From Rhodospirillaceae bacterium (GTDB lineage Bacteria > Pseudomonadota > Alphaproteobacteria > GCA-2731375): a DNA stretch of 64,000 nucleotides. The DNA lies in contig JABIWH010000011.1 in assembly GCA_018701215.1 (NCBI GenBank), positions 62,001-126,000 on the forward strand. Reading direction: 5' to 3'. This document shows positions 18,791 to 27,474 of this stretch, piece after piece. The notes under the pieces were generated by a model, which saw only the letters and a list, made by a program, of their open reading frames with translations, searched no databases and was not told the origin of the DNA. Each line of letters starts with the position of its first letter. The first letter of the stretch is position 1. The translations under genes and the position numbers were made by a program.

Positions 18791-19773
18791 GCCGCCGCCC
18801 GCGCCATTGCCTGGTCGTACAGCTGATGGAGCTGTTGGACCACCGACGCGCTGTCGCCCTGACGCAGGACCGCCCGGCGCTCCTCCCTGGCGGCACCGAT
18901 CCGTTCCAGATACCGGTTGATATGTTTGCGCGCGATACGCAGGCCCCGTCCGGCGCCGTAATGATCCAGGATCCCGCGGTAGTGGGTAATCACCGTATCG
19001 CGCTGGGCCGAGAGATCAGGATCAGCCAAGCCATCGCCCGTCGCCAGGTAGTGGCGGACCTGGGCCGGAAACCATGGCCGGCCAAAGGCACCGCGACCGA
19101 TCATCACGCCATCGGCATTGGAGCGGTGCAGTATATTCCGGGCATCTTCAAGGCCGACCACATCTCCGTTGGCGATCACCGGTATATCGACCGCCCGTTT
19201 CACCGAACCGATGAAATCCCAATCCGCCTGGCCATCATAAAACTGGCAGCGGGTACGCCCATGGACGGTGATCATGGCGATGCCGGCGTCTTGCGCCTGG
19301 CGCGCCAAGGAGGGCGCATTGCGCTGTTCATGGTCCCAGCCGGTGCGCATTTTCAAGGTCACCGGTATATCCACCGCACCAACCACGGCCTCGATCAAAT
19401 GCAGGGCCAAGGTTTCATCCCGCATCAGGGCGGAACCGGCACTGCCGCCAACCACTTTCTTGACCGGGCAGCCCATGTTGATATCGATCACATCGGCGCC
19501 CTGGTCCTGGCTCAAGCGCGCCGCCTGGGCCATTGGTTCGGGCAGGCAGCCGGCCAGCTGCACCACCCGCAGGCCTTCGTCCGCCGCCCAAGAGGCCCGT
19601 TCCCTGGAAATCCGGCCGCCACTGACAACGCCCGTGGAGGCGATCATTTCGCTGACCGCGAAATCAACACCAAAACCACGCACCAGACGGCGAAACGGCA
19701 GATCCGTGATGCCCGACATGGGCGCCAGGATCACAGGTTGCTCCAGTTTGCTTGGTCCCAACTGAATGCTCAT
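18787..19773 (-). CDS. dusB: tRNA-dihydrouridine synthase DusB
   Basis: A 328-residue flavoprotein that reduces uridines in the tRNA D-loop. It has LAPMSGITDLPFRRLVR at the N-terminus, DINMGCPVKKVVGGSAGSAL with the catalytic Cys, VTLKMRTGWD, ITVHGRTRCQFYDG and IANGDV, as expected for the TIM-barrel FMN enzyme. It is first in the ntr operon and overlaps ntrB. The 160 bp upstream carries a terminator for the neighbouring gene and presumably the operon promoter. Confidence 0.96.
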   Translation of the reverse strand: MSIQLGPSKLEQPVILAPMSGITDLPFRRLVRGFGVDFAVSEMIASTGVVSGGRISRERASWAADEGLRVVQLAGCLPEPMAQAARLSQDQGADVIDINMGCPVKKVVGGSAGSALMRDETLALHLIEAVVGAVDIPVTLKMRTGWDHEQRNAPSLARQAQDAGIAMITVHGRTRCQFYDGQADWDFIGSVKRAVDIPVIANGDVVGLEDARNILHRSNADGVMIGRGAFGRPWFPAQVRHYLATGDGLADPDLSAQRDTVITHYRGILDHYGAGRGLRIARKHINRYLERIGAAREERRAVLRQGDSASVVQQLHQLYDQAMARAAA

Positions 19774-19865
19774 GAAATAGGCACCTAGGCGACAAAATAG
19801 GAATTGCTCAAATTTCAGGCAATTTATGCCAATTCATTGCCAAATACCACGAAAATATTCGCCGC

Positions 19866-19908
19866 AAAAAAGACCGGCGCCCCGCGACCAATCAGGTCAC
19901 GGGGCGCC
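19866..19908 (-). terminator. intrinsic terminator for the beta-propeller gene
   Basis: Read on the minus strand just past the stop at 19934: a G+C-rich stem (19876-19889 with 19895-19908, one mismatch, 5-nt loop) is followed by six T (A-run at 19866-19871 on the plus strand). It insulates dusB-ntr from the gene upstream. Confidence 0.8.
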
Positions 19909-19933
19909 CAATCATGCGAGGCCGAGGCGTTGA

Positions 19934-21112
19934 TCAATGGCCAGCCAAATCATTCCACTTTGGCAACAGAACGATAGAGTTGGGGTTGTAGCCCATATTT
20001 TTCAGGGTATCGATGGAAGCGATGACCTTTTGCGCTTTCAGATCAACCACAGAGACCGAACCGTCCCGCATACCCGGCAGATTGATGAAGGAATTTTGCA
20101 CAAAACCGTAACGCCCATCCTTGGTCAGGCCCACGTGATGGGCGCCCTGCCCGGTCGTCATGGACTTCACCAACTTTGGCTTAGACGGGTCTGCGGACAG
20201 ATCAAAAATATGCAGCAGGCCCGGATTGGCGGTGGTGATATACATGGTCTTGCCGCCATCGACAAAATAGATCTCCAACGGGACGCCGCCATTGACTTTG
20301 GATAGATCAAACGCCTGGGCCGCTGCAAAATTCTTCTTGGCGGGATTCCAAATCGCGGTCCACAGGGAGGCACCGAACATATTGGTGGTGTAGACGATGG
20401 CCGGATCGGAACCGGGCACCCGCAACAGCTCCACCGGCGCCACCCCGGACGGGGATGGCTTATTGGACATTTTCAAGGTGCCCAGAACCTTGTTGGTAGA
20501 GGCTTCGACGATGATCAACTCCTCCTTCGGGGTCTTCAGATCGCCGGTAATGGTGGACGTTATCAAGAGCCGGTCAATATCGCTCAACACCACCAGACCA
20601 TGCGGATTGGCGCCTGGGATATCGATGATGCCGGTGATCCTGTCCGTCGCGGTCTCGCCCACATAGACATTGCCCGAATTCATGCAGGTCAGATACCAGG
20701 TCTTGTTATCCTCGGAAAAGACCACGTCCTCGCCCATCTGGCACTTGGCCACATCAATGCGTTTCAAGCGGTAGGGAAATTCGTTCAGTTTGAAGACATG
20801 CAGTTCCGGCTTGCCCAGCGCCGTGACATAGGCCTTTTCCATATTACGGTCATAAAATATGTGGTGGGCCACCAGATCGGGCGGCAATGGAATATCCATC
20901 AGAATTTTGCCGAATGTTTCGGCTTCCGGATCCACATCAATGATGGCGATGCCTTCCCGGCGTTCCCGGGCGCCGGTCAATTTCAAAGCCTTCAGCGAGT
21001 CAGCCGGCTTGCTTTCGTAATTCATCATCGCCAGAATTTCACTGTTCGCCATGTTTGGCACAGTGACCGCCGCAATCAGGAGCGTACTTAAATATATGCA
21101 TAGCCGTTTCAT
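19934..21112 (-). CDS. exported YVTN-type beta-propeller protein
   Basis: A 392-residue protein with a signal peptide (MKRLCIYLSTLLIAAVTVPN, likely cleaved near residues 20-25). Repeated segments such as GIAIIDVDPEAETFGKI, KAYVTALGKPELHVF, NVYVGETATDRI and GSVSVVDLKAQKVIASI are the blades of a seven-bladed YncE/YVTN propeller. It should be periplasmic. Function is unknown; related propellers bind ligands or partner redox proteins. The ATG at 21112 is chosen because the 8 extra residues from 21136 would precede the signal peptide. It is divergent from the cupredoxin gene, so the two may work together. Confidence 0.8.
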   Translation of the reverse strand: MKRLCIYLSTLLIAAVTVPNMANSEILAMMNYESKPADSLKALKLTGARERREGIAIIDVDPEAETFGKILMDIPLPPDLVAHHIFYDRNMEKAYVTALGKPELHVFKLNEFPYRLKRIDVAKCQMGEDVVFSEDNKTWYLTCMNSGNVYVGETATDRITGIIDIPGANPHGLVVLSDIDRLLITSTITGDLKTPKEELIIVEASTNKVLGTLKMSNKPSPSGVAPVELLRVPGSDPAIVYTTNMFGASLWTAIWNPAKKNFAAAQAFDLSKVNGGVPLEIYFVDGGKTMYITTANPGLLHIFDLSADPSKPKLVKSMTTGQGAHHVGLTKDGRYGFVQNSFINLPGMRDGSVSVVDLKAQKVIASIDTLKNMGYNPNSIVLLPKWNDLAGH

Positions 21113-21138
21113 TGTGGTTCCCCCCAAGGTTCCCAATT

Positions 21139-21164
21139 ATCGGTAGAATATTTTATCTACCGAT
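21139..21164. promoter_or_regulatory. palindrome between the divergent propeller and cupredoxin genes
   Basis: Perfect 9-bp arms ATCGGTAGA and TCTACCGAT are separated by 8 bp. The site lies 27 bp upstream of the propeller start and 66 bp upstream of the cupredoxin start, in an AT-rich promoter region. A second looser inverted repeat, TGGGAA/TTCCCA (21171-21194), lies beside it. A shared operator for a dimeric regulator is the natural reading; a transcript hairpin is the alternative. Confidence 0.5.
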
Positions 21165-21230
21165 TCCATATGGGAAGATTATGATTATTTCCCAGATAAA
21201 TGAAATGTACCCAGCAAAGATCGAATTGAA

Positions 21231-21629
21231 ATGACCATCGTCACAAAACCTAACAGCGATGCCCGCCGCAAAGGTCTTCGGTCTATTGCGGTGGCGCTTG
21301 CCGCCTGCGGCGTCCTTTCCCTGGCCCCCGGGGCCCTTCTGGCGCAAGTGAAACCAAAGTTGCGGACCATCAAGCTTGAAATCCGTGACGGCAAGGTTAC
21401 CGCCCCTGAGAAGACCTTTCGTGTTAACGAAGGCGAGGAGGTCGATATCAGTTGGTCAACGGACAAGACGGTGGAATTGCATCTGCACGGCTATGACATC
21501 CACGCCTTTGCCAAGCCGGGAAGCATTGCCCACATGACATTCATCGCGAAAACCGCCGGTCGCTTTCCGATCACGGCCCATGATTTAGGCCATGGCACCT
21601 TGGTTTATCTGGAAGTCTATCCCCGGTAA
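21231..21629 (+). CDS. exported cupredoxin-fold protein
   Basis: A 132-residue protein with an N-terminal signal region (hydrophobic stretch 18-38, ending ALLAQ). The rest is a cupredoxin-like beta-sandwich: FRVNEGEEVDISWSTDK, then VELHLHGYDIHAFAKPG and HMTFIAKTAGRFPI, ending LVYLEVYP. Histidines 84, 86, 91, 101, 117 and 121 are potential metal ligands. There is no cysteine in the mature part, so it cannot form a classical type-1 copper site or CuA. The N-terminus has no obvious Shine-Dalgarno sequence. Periplasmic copper handling is an inference. Confidence 0.75.
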   Translation: MTIVTKPNSDARRKGLRSIAVALAACGVLSLAPGALLAQVKPKLRTIKLEIRDGKVTAPEKTFRVNEGEEVDISWSTDKTVELHLHGYDIHAFAKPGSIAHMTFIAKTAGRFPITAHDLGHGTLVYLEVYPR

Positions 21630-21661
21630 CACTCGATTTGTAACGCTGTATCGGTAACGCT

Positions 21662-22081
21662 CTATACGGCGCGGCCGTGATAGTTCAGGCCAATTTCATC
21701 CAGCTCCATCTGTTCCGCCCGCGCGGCGAGATCTTTCTTGCGCTTAGCTTCCCGCTCCATGGCCAGTTCAAATTTCTTGGCCTCGCGGTACTCGTTGGCC
21801 ATTTGCTCGTTAATACGGCTCAGCGTCCGGGTCACTTCGGCGATCGACTTGGCCAAAGCCTCGCGGCGGACTTCAATGCCTTTGGAATAGGCGGCAAAAT
21901 CGATTATCGCCATATCATCGCGCCTGAACGTGCTCGTTTCCCGGATCAGTTCCTGCTCCAGGGCGGTATCCTGACGCAGGAAATCTTCGCGCGCGAGCTC
22001 TATCTCCATCGCCTTGCGCCGGTGTTCATCCATGCGAAAACGGTGCATTCGCGCCAAGGCGCCAAAGCCTCGAACATTCAT
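21662..22081 (-). CDS. fliJ: flagellar export protein FliJ
   Basis: A 139-residue, highly charged, almost wholly helical protein predicted as an antiparallel coiled coil, as in FliJ, which works with the FliI ATPase in flagellar type III export. Its ATG abuts the fliI stop codon (TAAATG), so the pair is coupled. Sequence conservation in FliJ is low; the call rests mainly on size, coiled-coil character and position after fliI. Confidence 0.85.
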   Translation of the reverse strand: MNVRGFGALARMHRFRMDEHRRKAMEIELAREDFLRQDTALEQELIRETSTFRRDDMAIIDFAAYSKGIEVRREALAKSIAEVTRTLSRINEQMANEYREAKKFELAMEREAKRKKDLAARAEQMELDEIGLNYHGRAV

Positions 22082-23416
22082 TTATTCGCGCCCTTCCATC
22101 AAGATGCCGGCGAGTTGGTCATAGCCTTCGGACATGGAGCAGCCGGCATCCTTGTCCTGGCGCAGAAAGCCTTCCAGGGCGTCGTGATAGCGGATCGCCT
22201 CGTCCACCTCCGGGTCGGAACCCACGCGATAGGCGCCAAGGCGGATCAACTCTTCCATATTCGCATAGGCCGCCATCAGGCGGCGGGCATGGAGGACCAG
22301 GGTATTTTCCTCCTCACTATTACAGCCAGGCATGGTGCGCGACAGACTGCGCAAAATATCAATGGCGGGAAAACGGCCGCGCTCGGCGATTTCCCGGTCC
22401 AGGACGATATGACCATCAAGAATACCGCGTACCGCATCGGCGATAGGTTCATTGTGATCATCGCCCTCGACCAGGACCGTGAACAATCCCGTGATACCGC
22501 CCTCGCCGGTACCTGGACCGGCACGTTCCAGCAAACGGGGCAGCTCGGCAAAGACCGAGGGGGTGTAACCTTTCGAGGCAGGGGGTTCGCCGCCCGAAAG
22601 GCCGATTTCACGTTGGGCCATGGCAAATCGCGTGACACTGTCCATCATGCACAAGACATCGCGATCGCCATCACGGAAATATTCCGCCAGGGTCATGGTC
22701 ATATAAGCCGCCTGCCGGCGCATCAAGGCCGGTTCATCGGAGGTCGCCACGACAATGACACTGCGTGCCAACCCCTCCTCGCCCAAATTATCCTCGATAA
22801 ATTCCTGAACTTCCCGGCCGCGTTCTCCGATCAGACCGATCACGGAAACATCCGAGGCGGTATAGCGGGCCAGCATCGACAGCAGCACGGATTTACCCAC
22901 GCCACTGCCGGCAAAAATGCCCATGCGCTGTCCGCGGCACAAGGTCACAAAGGTGTTGAGGGCCTTTATGCCCAGGTCAACCTTGCCCCTGACACGTTGA
23001 CGGGAATGCGCCTGCGGGGGTATGCCACGCAATGGATAGGCTTGATTTCCACGAGGCAAAGGCCCTTTTCCGTCAATGGGTTCTCCCATTGCGTTAATAA
23101 CCCGTCCTAACCAGCGATTGCTTGGGTAAACCATCGGGTTTTGTTCGTCCACCATGGCGCGGCAGCCCAATCCGATGCCATCCAGGTTGCCATAGGGCAG
23201 CAGCACCGCCGCGTCGTTATGGAAGCCGACAACCTCCGCCATGACGCTACGGCCATCGCGCGTCTGAAGGGAGCAGCGCGAGCCGACGCTCAACGCGGCT
23301 TGCGCGCCACAGACCTCGAGGGTTAGCCCTCTAACGCTCCCGACGCGGCCATAAACTCGATGCGAGGGGATTTGTTCAATTTCGTTAAGGGCAGTATGCA
23401 CGGCACTCTTCAACAC
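22082..23416 (-). CDS. fliI: flagellum-specific ATP synthase FliI
   Basis: A 444-residue export ATPase related to F1-beta. It has Walker A IFAGSGVGKSVLLSMLARY, VIGLIGERGREVQEF, Walker B-type VLCMMDSVTRFAMAQREI and PPASKGYTPSVFAELPRLLERAG. It powers unfolding and export of flagellar subunits at the membrane. The first codon is GTG 23416; TTG 23413 is possible. It is divergent from ctrA, and the 177-bp gap holds CtrA-type binding sites that could serve both genes. No other flagellar genes are in the window. Confidence 0.95.
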   Translation of the reverse strand: MLKSAVHTALNEIEQIPSHRVYGRVGSVRGLTLEVCGAQAALSVGSRCSLQTRDGRSVMAEVVGFHNDAAVLLPYGNLDGIGLGCRAMVDEQNPMVYPSNRWLGRVINAMGEPIDGKGPLPRGNQAYPLRGIPPQAHSRQRVRGKVDLGIKALNTFVTLCRGQRMGIFAGSGVGKSVLLSMLARYTASDVSVIGLIGERGREVQEFIEDNLGEEGLARSVIVVATSDEPALMRRQAAYMTMTLAEYFRDGDRDVLCMMDSVTRFAMAQREIGLSGGEPPASKGYTPSVFAELPRLLERAGPGTGEGGITGLFTVLVEGDDHNEPIADAVRGILDGHIVLDREIAERGRFPAIDILRSLSRTMPGCNSEEENTLVLHARRLMAAYANMEELIRLGAYRVGSDPEVDEAIRYHDALEGFLRQDKDAGCSMSEGYDQLAGILMEGRE

Positions 23417-23530
23417 ACATTATCCAATCAGGATCGATTGCCCTCATACTTGGCTCACAGGCTTAAGTTTCGGTAAAGGCGCAGAAGGATTTGGAATAAA
23501 TTTGGGAAAATTGTTGCTTCATCAGTTCTG

Positions 23531-23569
23531 TTAATGGTTCATTAACCTAGTCCGATTAACTTTAGTTAA
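23531..23569. promoter_or_regulatory. CtrA-box cluster in the ctrA/fliI promoter region
   Basis: TTAA-N7-TTAA, the consensus CtrA site, is present exactly at 23531-23545 (TTAATGGTTCATTAA). Further TTAA half-sites follow at 23556 and 23566. The full box lies 49 bp upstream of the ctrA start and 115 bp upstream of fliI, consistent with autoregulation and perhaps control of fliI-fliJ. Binding is inferred from the motif. Confidence 0.75.
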
Positions 23570-23593
23570 CGATCGGTAGACGGGAGGACTGAT

Positions 23594-24292
23594 ATGCGGG
23601 TTTTGCTTATTGAAGATGACACCGCCATGGCGAAAAGCATCGATTTGATGCTACAGGGCGACGGCTTCAACGTTTATGGCACGGATTTGGGCGAGGAAGG
23701 CCTCGACCTAGGGAAAATCTACGATTACGACATTATTGTCTTGGATCTGAATTTGCCTGATATGCATGGCTACGACGTCTTGAAAAAGCTTCGCGTCGCC
23801 AAGGTTGAAACACCAATTTTAATACTTTCCGGCATGTCCGAGCCTGACGACAAAGTACGTGGCCTGGGTTTCGGCGCCGATGATTATATGACCAAGCCGT
23901 TTGATAAGCGGGAATTGGTGGCGCGCATTCATGCGATCGTGCGGCGCTCCAAGGGGCATTCCCAGTCGATTATCAAGACCGGCAAGCTGACCGTCAATCT
24001 TGATAGCCGGGCGGTCGAGGTCGAGGGGCAGCGCCTGCACCTGACCGGCAAGGAATATGCCATGCTGGAACTGCTCTCCCTGCGCAAGGGTACCACCCTT
24101 ACCAAGGAGATGTTCCTCAACCACCTTTATGGCGGCATGGATGAGCCGGAATTGAAAATCATCGATGTCTTCATTTGCAAATTGCGGAAAAAGCTCGCGA
24201 ACGCTACAGGCGGCGAACACTATATCGAGACGGTTTGGGGACGCGGTTATGTCCTGCGTGACCCACCCGCCGACGAAGAAGCGGCCGCCTAA
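23594..24292 (+). CDS. ctrA: cell-cycle/motility response regulator CtrA
   Basis: A 232-residue OmpR-type regulator. The receiver domain has Asp51 (IIVLDLNLPDMHGYDVL), LSGMSEPDDKVRGLGFGADDY and KPFDKRELVARIHAIVRRS. The winged-helix DNA-binding domain ends in KLRKKLANATGGEHYIETVWGRGY. The match to CtrA is extended and specific, including LTGKEYAMLELLSLRKG. CtrA binds TTAA-N7-TTAA sites and controls motility and, in some orders, the cell cycle. GGGAGG lies 6 bp before the ATG. The phosphate donor ChpT is encoded about 6 kb downstream in this window. Confidence 0.97.
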   Translation: MRVLLIEDDTAMAKSIDLMLQGDGFNVYGTDLGEEGLDLGKIYDYDIIVLDLNLPDMHGYDVLKKLRVAKVETPILILSGMSEPDDKVRGLGFGADDYMTKPFDKRELVARIHAIVRRSKGHSQSIIKTGKLTVNLDSRAVEVEGQRLHLTGKEYAMLELLSLRKGTTLTKEMFLNHLYGGMDEPELKIIDVFICKLRKKLANATGGEHYIETVWGRGYVLRDPPADEEAAA

Positions 24293-24315
24293 AGCGCGGT
24301 TGCCATAAGCAAAAG

Positions 24316-24348
24316 AAACGGCCGCTTTTCGAAGCGGCCGTTTTTTTT
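24316..24348 (+). terminator. intrinsic terminator after ctrA
   Basis: A 12-bp perfect stem, AAACGGCCGCTT/AAGCGGCCGTTT, with a TTCG tetraloop runs into eight T. It starts 24 bp after the ctrA stop, so ctrA is a single-gene transcript. Confidence 0.95.
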
Positions 24349-24422
24349 GCCTAGTCCTGATCGCCGCCAATTCATCACAAGGACACATATCCGGCGTCGA
24401 GCGGTGTCAGTACGGCAGCACG

Positions 24423-24449
24423 AAAACGCCGGAGAAATCATCCCCGGCG
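24423..24449 (-). terminator. probable terminator of the chemotaxis operon
   Basis: On the minus strand CGCCGG/CCGGCG (24427-24449, 11-nt loop) is followed by TTTT, 45 bp past the cheR stop. The stem is short and the T-run is only four, so strength is uncertain. Confidence 0.5.
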
Positions 24450-24493
24450 CACCGACTTCACAAATTTCGGAAACGTACTAGCCCGGAATTGCG

Positions 24494-25357
24494 CTAACCA
24501 GCCGCAGCCAGACTGGCTGTTGGCGCAATAGCACTCTTGTCTGCCTTTTGGGCCGTGTTGTAAACGCCACGGTGGCCCGGAACAGGCTTGAAGTCATCGG
24601 AAATACCTAGCACCGTCTCGGCCGCTCCCATGAAGAGGCAGCCATCACTGGCCAGGATATTGGACATCGCGTCGAGGACCTTGGTCTTGGTCGGTTGATC
24701 AAAGTAGATCAAGACGTTGCGGCAGAAAATGATATCGAAGCTACCGAGGGCCTTAAGGTCCTTCAGAAGATTGAATTCCTTGTACGTCACCATGGCGCGG
24801 ATCGAGGCGTCAATTTGCCAAAGCTCGTTCACCTGTGTGAAATATTTCATCAGCAACTGAATGGGCAGCCCCCGCTGCACCTCGAATTGCGAATAGATCC
24901 CCACTTTGGCCTTTTCCAGAACTTCGTTAGAAATATCCGTACCGACGATTTCAATGCGCCAGCCCGCCAGCTGCGGTGCCATTTCACGCAGGATCATCGA
25001 CAGGCTGTAGGCCTCCTGGCCGGTTGAACAGGCAGCGCTCCAAATGCGCAGACTTTTTCGAGACGCACGTGCCTCTAAAAGGTCGGGCAAAATCGCTTTT
25101 TCGAAAATCTCAAAAGGCGTGGCGTCACGAAAAAAGAAGGATTCATTGGTCGTCATCGCTTCGGTAATTTCGCAAAGCATTGCTTCCTTTTTACTGCGCC
25201 TTACCTCGGCCACAAGAGCATCCAGATCATCCAGATTATTCTTACGGGCAACCGGGGTCAGGCGGCTTTCAAGTAAATAGGTTTTGTCCGGACCAATCGA
25301 TAAACCGGACCGATCCTTCAGGATGCTTGCCAAATACTCAAAATCCGCTGGCGTCAT
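24494..25357 (-). CDS. cheR: chemotaxis protein methyltransferase CheR
   Basis: A 287-residue SAM-dependent enzyme that methylates glutamates on chemoreceptors. It has an N-terminal all-helical domain (FEYLASILKDRSGLSI), FFRDATPFE, the SAM-binding RIWSAACSTGQEAYSLSM, GTDISNEVLEKA and CRNVLIYFDQPTK. No C-terminal pentapeptide-binding insertion is obvious. Its start overlaps the cheB stop by 4 bp. It is last in the operon cheA-W-Y-B-R. Confidence 0.96.
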   Translation of the reverse strand: MTPADFEYLASILKDRSGLSIGPDKTYLLESRLTPVARKNNLDDLDALVAEVRRSKKEAMLCEITEAMTTNESFFFRDATPFEIFEKAILPDLLEARASRKSLRIWSAACSTGQEAYSLSMILREMAPQLAGWRIEIVGTDISNEVLEKAKVGIYSQFEVQRGLPIQLLMKYFTQVNELWQIDASIRAMVTYKEFNLLKDLKALGSFDIIFCRNVLIYFDQPTKTKVLDAMSNILASDGCLFMGAAETVLGISDDFKPVPGHRGVYNTAQKADKSAIAPTASLAAAG

Positions 25358-26529
25358 AGTCCCCCCCCGTTAGCAATACGAACGACAGCGCCACCCATCT
25401 CGTCAATGGGTAATACGGCACTGCATAGCCCGCCCGTGGCAACCGCGCCGGGCATCCCCCAAACAACACTGCTGCCCTCATCCTGAGCGATCAGCGTACC
25501 GCCGCGTTCAACAACATCATGACCGCCTTTAAGACCGTCATGACCCATGCCAGTCAGCATCACCATCAGGACCCTCTCCCCGTAGGCAGCCACGACACTG
25601 CGCAACATCGGGTCCACGGATGGCCGGCAAAAATTTTCCTGTGCATCTTGGTTTAGGCGCAAAATATTTCCCGTGGCGTCACGCTCCACCACCATGTGAT
25701 AGTCACCAGGTGCGAGATAGACTTGACCGTCAACTAACTTGCCCTTGTCCACTGCCTCTGAACATTCGATGCCATCGATGCGGCTTAAATGTTGGGCTAG
25801 GATTGTCGTGAATGTGGCCGGCATGTGCTGGGTAATCAGGATCGGCTGTTTTACTTTTCCGCCGATAGCCTCCATCAACTTCATCAAAGCCTGCGGACCA
25901 CCGGTAGAACTGCCGATGCAGATAATACTCGGCTGCAAGCGGCCCGGTTTACGAAGAACGATCGGCGCACTGCCATAATGCCCGCCTTGCGAACGGGTAT
26001 TGACGACGCCGCCATCGTTGGATTTAGCCACGACCCGCGCCGCGATCCGCCCACGCATACGCGCGGAGTTGCCCAGGGCCCGTACTTTATCCAACAGCTC
26101 CCGGCGAAAACCGTCGGCGGAATGCAGTTCACTCGACGCGCTCGGCTTGGCGATATAGTCCGCGGCACCCAAAGACAGCGCCTTCAAGGCAATATCGGCA
26201 TTCCGGGTGGTCAAGGTAGAGGACATTACGATCTTGGAACGTGGCGAAAGTTTCAGCAAATGCGGCAAGGCGGTGATGCCATCCATCTTCGGCATCTCGA
26301 TGTCCAAAACCACGACGTCAGGTTTATGATCTTCGATCTCTTTTAGCGCGGCCTCGCCATTCGTGGCCCAGGCCACGACTTCGATATCCGGATCTTCCTG
26401 TAGCCAGCGCTTGACCAGGCCGCGGATTACCGCCGAGTCATCGACCACCATCACCCGGATCTGACCCGGAGCGTCGGTCGTGCTGCTGTTTCCCGCTGTC
26501 ACTTGCGCGGGTTCCCGCGCGTTACCCAT
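25354..26529 (-). CDS. cheB: chemotaxis response regulator protein-glutamate methylesterase CheB
   Basis: A 391-residue protein. The receiver domain (about 24-145) has acceptor Asp in DVVVLDIEMPKMDG. A linker is followed by the methylesterase domain with the Ser nucleophile region CIGSSTGGPQALMKLM, catalytic-type TQHMPATFT, LAPGDYHM and LTGMGHDGLKGG. It removes methyl groups from receptors when phosphorylated by CheA. Its ATG shares a base with the cheY stop (TGATG). Confidence 0.96.
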   Translation of the reverse strand: MGNAREPAQVTAGNSSTTDAPGQIRVMVVDDSAVIRGLVKRWLQEDPDIEVVAWATNGEAALKEIEDHKPDVVVLDIEMPKMDGITALPHLLKLSPRSKIVMSSTLTTRNADIALKALSLGAADYIAKPSASSELHSADGFRRELLDKVRALGNSARMRGRIAARVVAKSNDGGVVNTRSQGGHYGSAPIVLRKPGRLQPSIICIGSSTGGPQALMKLMEAIGGKVKQPILITQHMPATFTTILAQHLSRIDGIECSEAVDKGKLVDGQVYLAPGDYHMVVERDATGNILRLNQDAQENFCRPSVDPMLRSVVAAYGERVLMVMLTGMGHDGLKGGHDVVERGGTLIAQDEGSSVVWGMPGAVATGGLCSAVLPIDEMGGAVVRIANGGGL

Positions 26530-26900
26530 CAGAGCAATCCTACCTGGACGAATTTCGCTTCGATGATTTCCTTGTCAAACGGCTTCATAATGTACTCGTT
26601 CGCACCGGCCTTCATTGCCTCGAGAATATGGCTCATGTCATTTTCCGTCGTGCAGAACACCACGATCGGCGTATCACCACCGGCAACAACGCGTAGTGAT
26701 TTAAGAAAATCCAGGCCATTCATAACAGGCATGTTCCAGTCGAGCAGGATGGCATCGGGCATTTCTTCCAGGCAGGCATCCAGCGCCTCCTGACCGTCAA
26801 CGGCTTCGGATATTTCGAAGTCCAAAGTTTCGAGAATTCGTCGAGCTACCATACGGATCACTTTAGAATCATCGACGACCAAACAAGATTTCATTTCCAA
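26529..26900 (-). CDS. cheY: chemotaxis response regulator CheY
   Basis: A 123-residue single receiver domain. Acidic residues near the N-terminus, the phosphoacceptor Asp in DAILLDWNMPVMNG, VFCTTENDMSHI (Thr switch) and YIMKPFDKE (Lys) are all present. Phospho-CheY binds the flagellar switch. It is encoded between cheW (70 bp upstream) and cheB (overlapping). GGAGTTGG lies just before the ATG. Confidence 0.94.
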   Translation of the reverse strand: MEMKSCLVVDDSKVIRMVARRILETLDFEISEAVDGQEALDACLEEMPDAILLDWNMPVMNGLDFLKSLRVVAGGDTPIVVFCTTENDMSHILEAMKAGANEYIMKPFDKEIIEAKFVQVGLL

Positions 26901-26970
26901 CTCCTTCGGTCACGGTCAAAAGGCGGTGTGAACATTTCTATTCAATTGGATGAACTGTGATAGTCCGCCA

Positions 26971-27474
26971 CTAAGCAGCGGCGGCTACCTTGATGATGTC
27001 CAGAAGACGTTGCACTTGCAGGATAACCAGCAATCGGCCGTCAAGACGGAAGATGCCTTGCGATACATCGCGCCAACGCGGGTCCAAAGTGGCTGGATTG
27101 CGTTCGTAATTCTGCATTGGCACCTGCAGCACTTCACCGACTTCGTCGATCAAGAGGCTGTACAGCTCACCATGGTGGTCGACCACGATGCTCATGGATT
27201 TTTCACGATCGGCCGGGTCCATGCCAAGGCGCTTACGTAGATCAATCGCCGTGACAATGCGTCCCCGCAGGTTCAGCGAACCGGCAACCTCGGGCGGCGC
27301 CAGCGGGATATTGGCCAGTGTTTGCGGCCCCAGAACGTCCTGGACCGATAGCACCGGTATACCAAACAGCTGGCCATCAATGAGTGCCGTTACGTACTCT
27401 TCCGAGTCCGTTTTATTTTGCTGATCATCCAAATCGTCCAGGGATCGGTCGTTCGTATTATTCACGTCACTCAT
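26971..27474 (-). CDS. cheW: chemotaxis coupling protein CheW
   Basis: A 167-residue scaffold that links receptors to CheA. The SH3-like double barrel is recognised from EYVTALIDGQLFGIPVLSVQ, GSLNLRGRIVTAIDLRKRLG and SLLIDEVGEVLQVP. An acidic 25-residue tail precedes the core. It overlaps the cheA stop by 4 bp. Confidence 0.95.
   Translation of the reverse strand: MSDVNNTNDRSLDDLDDQQNKTDSEEYVTALIDGQLFGIPVLSVQDVLGPQTLANIPLAPPEVAGSLNLRGRIVTAIDLRKRLGMDPADREKSMSIVVDHHGELYSLLIDEVGEVLQVPMQNYERNPATLDPRWRDVSQGIFRLDGRLLVILQVQRLLDIIKVAAAA

Noticed and set aside
21677..23110. Long plus-strand open frame opposite fliI
   Set aside because: A shadow of fliI and fliJ, rich in His, Gln and Arg as expected from reading a G+C-rich gene backwards.
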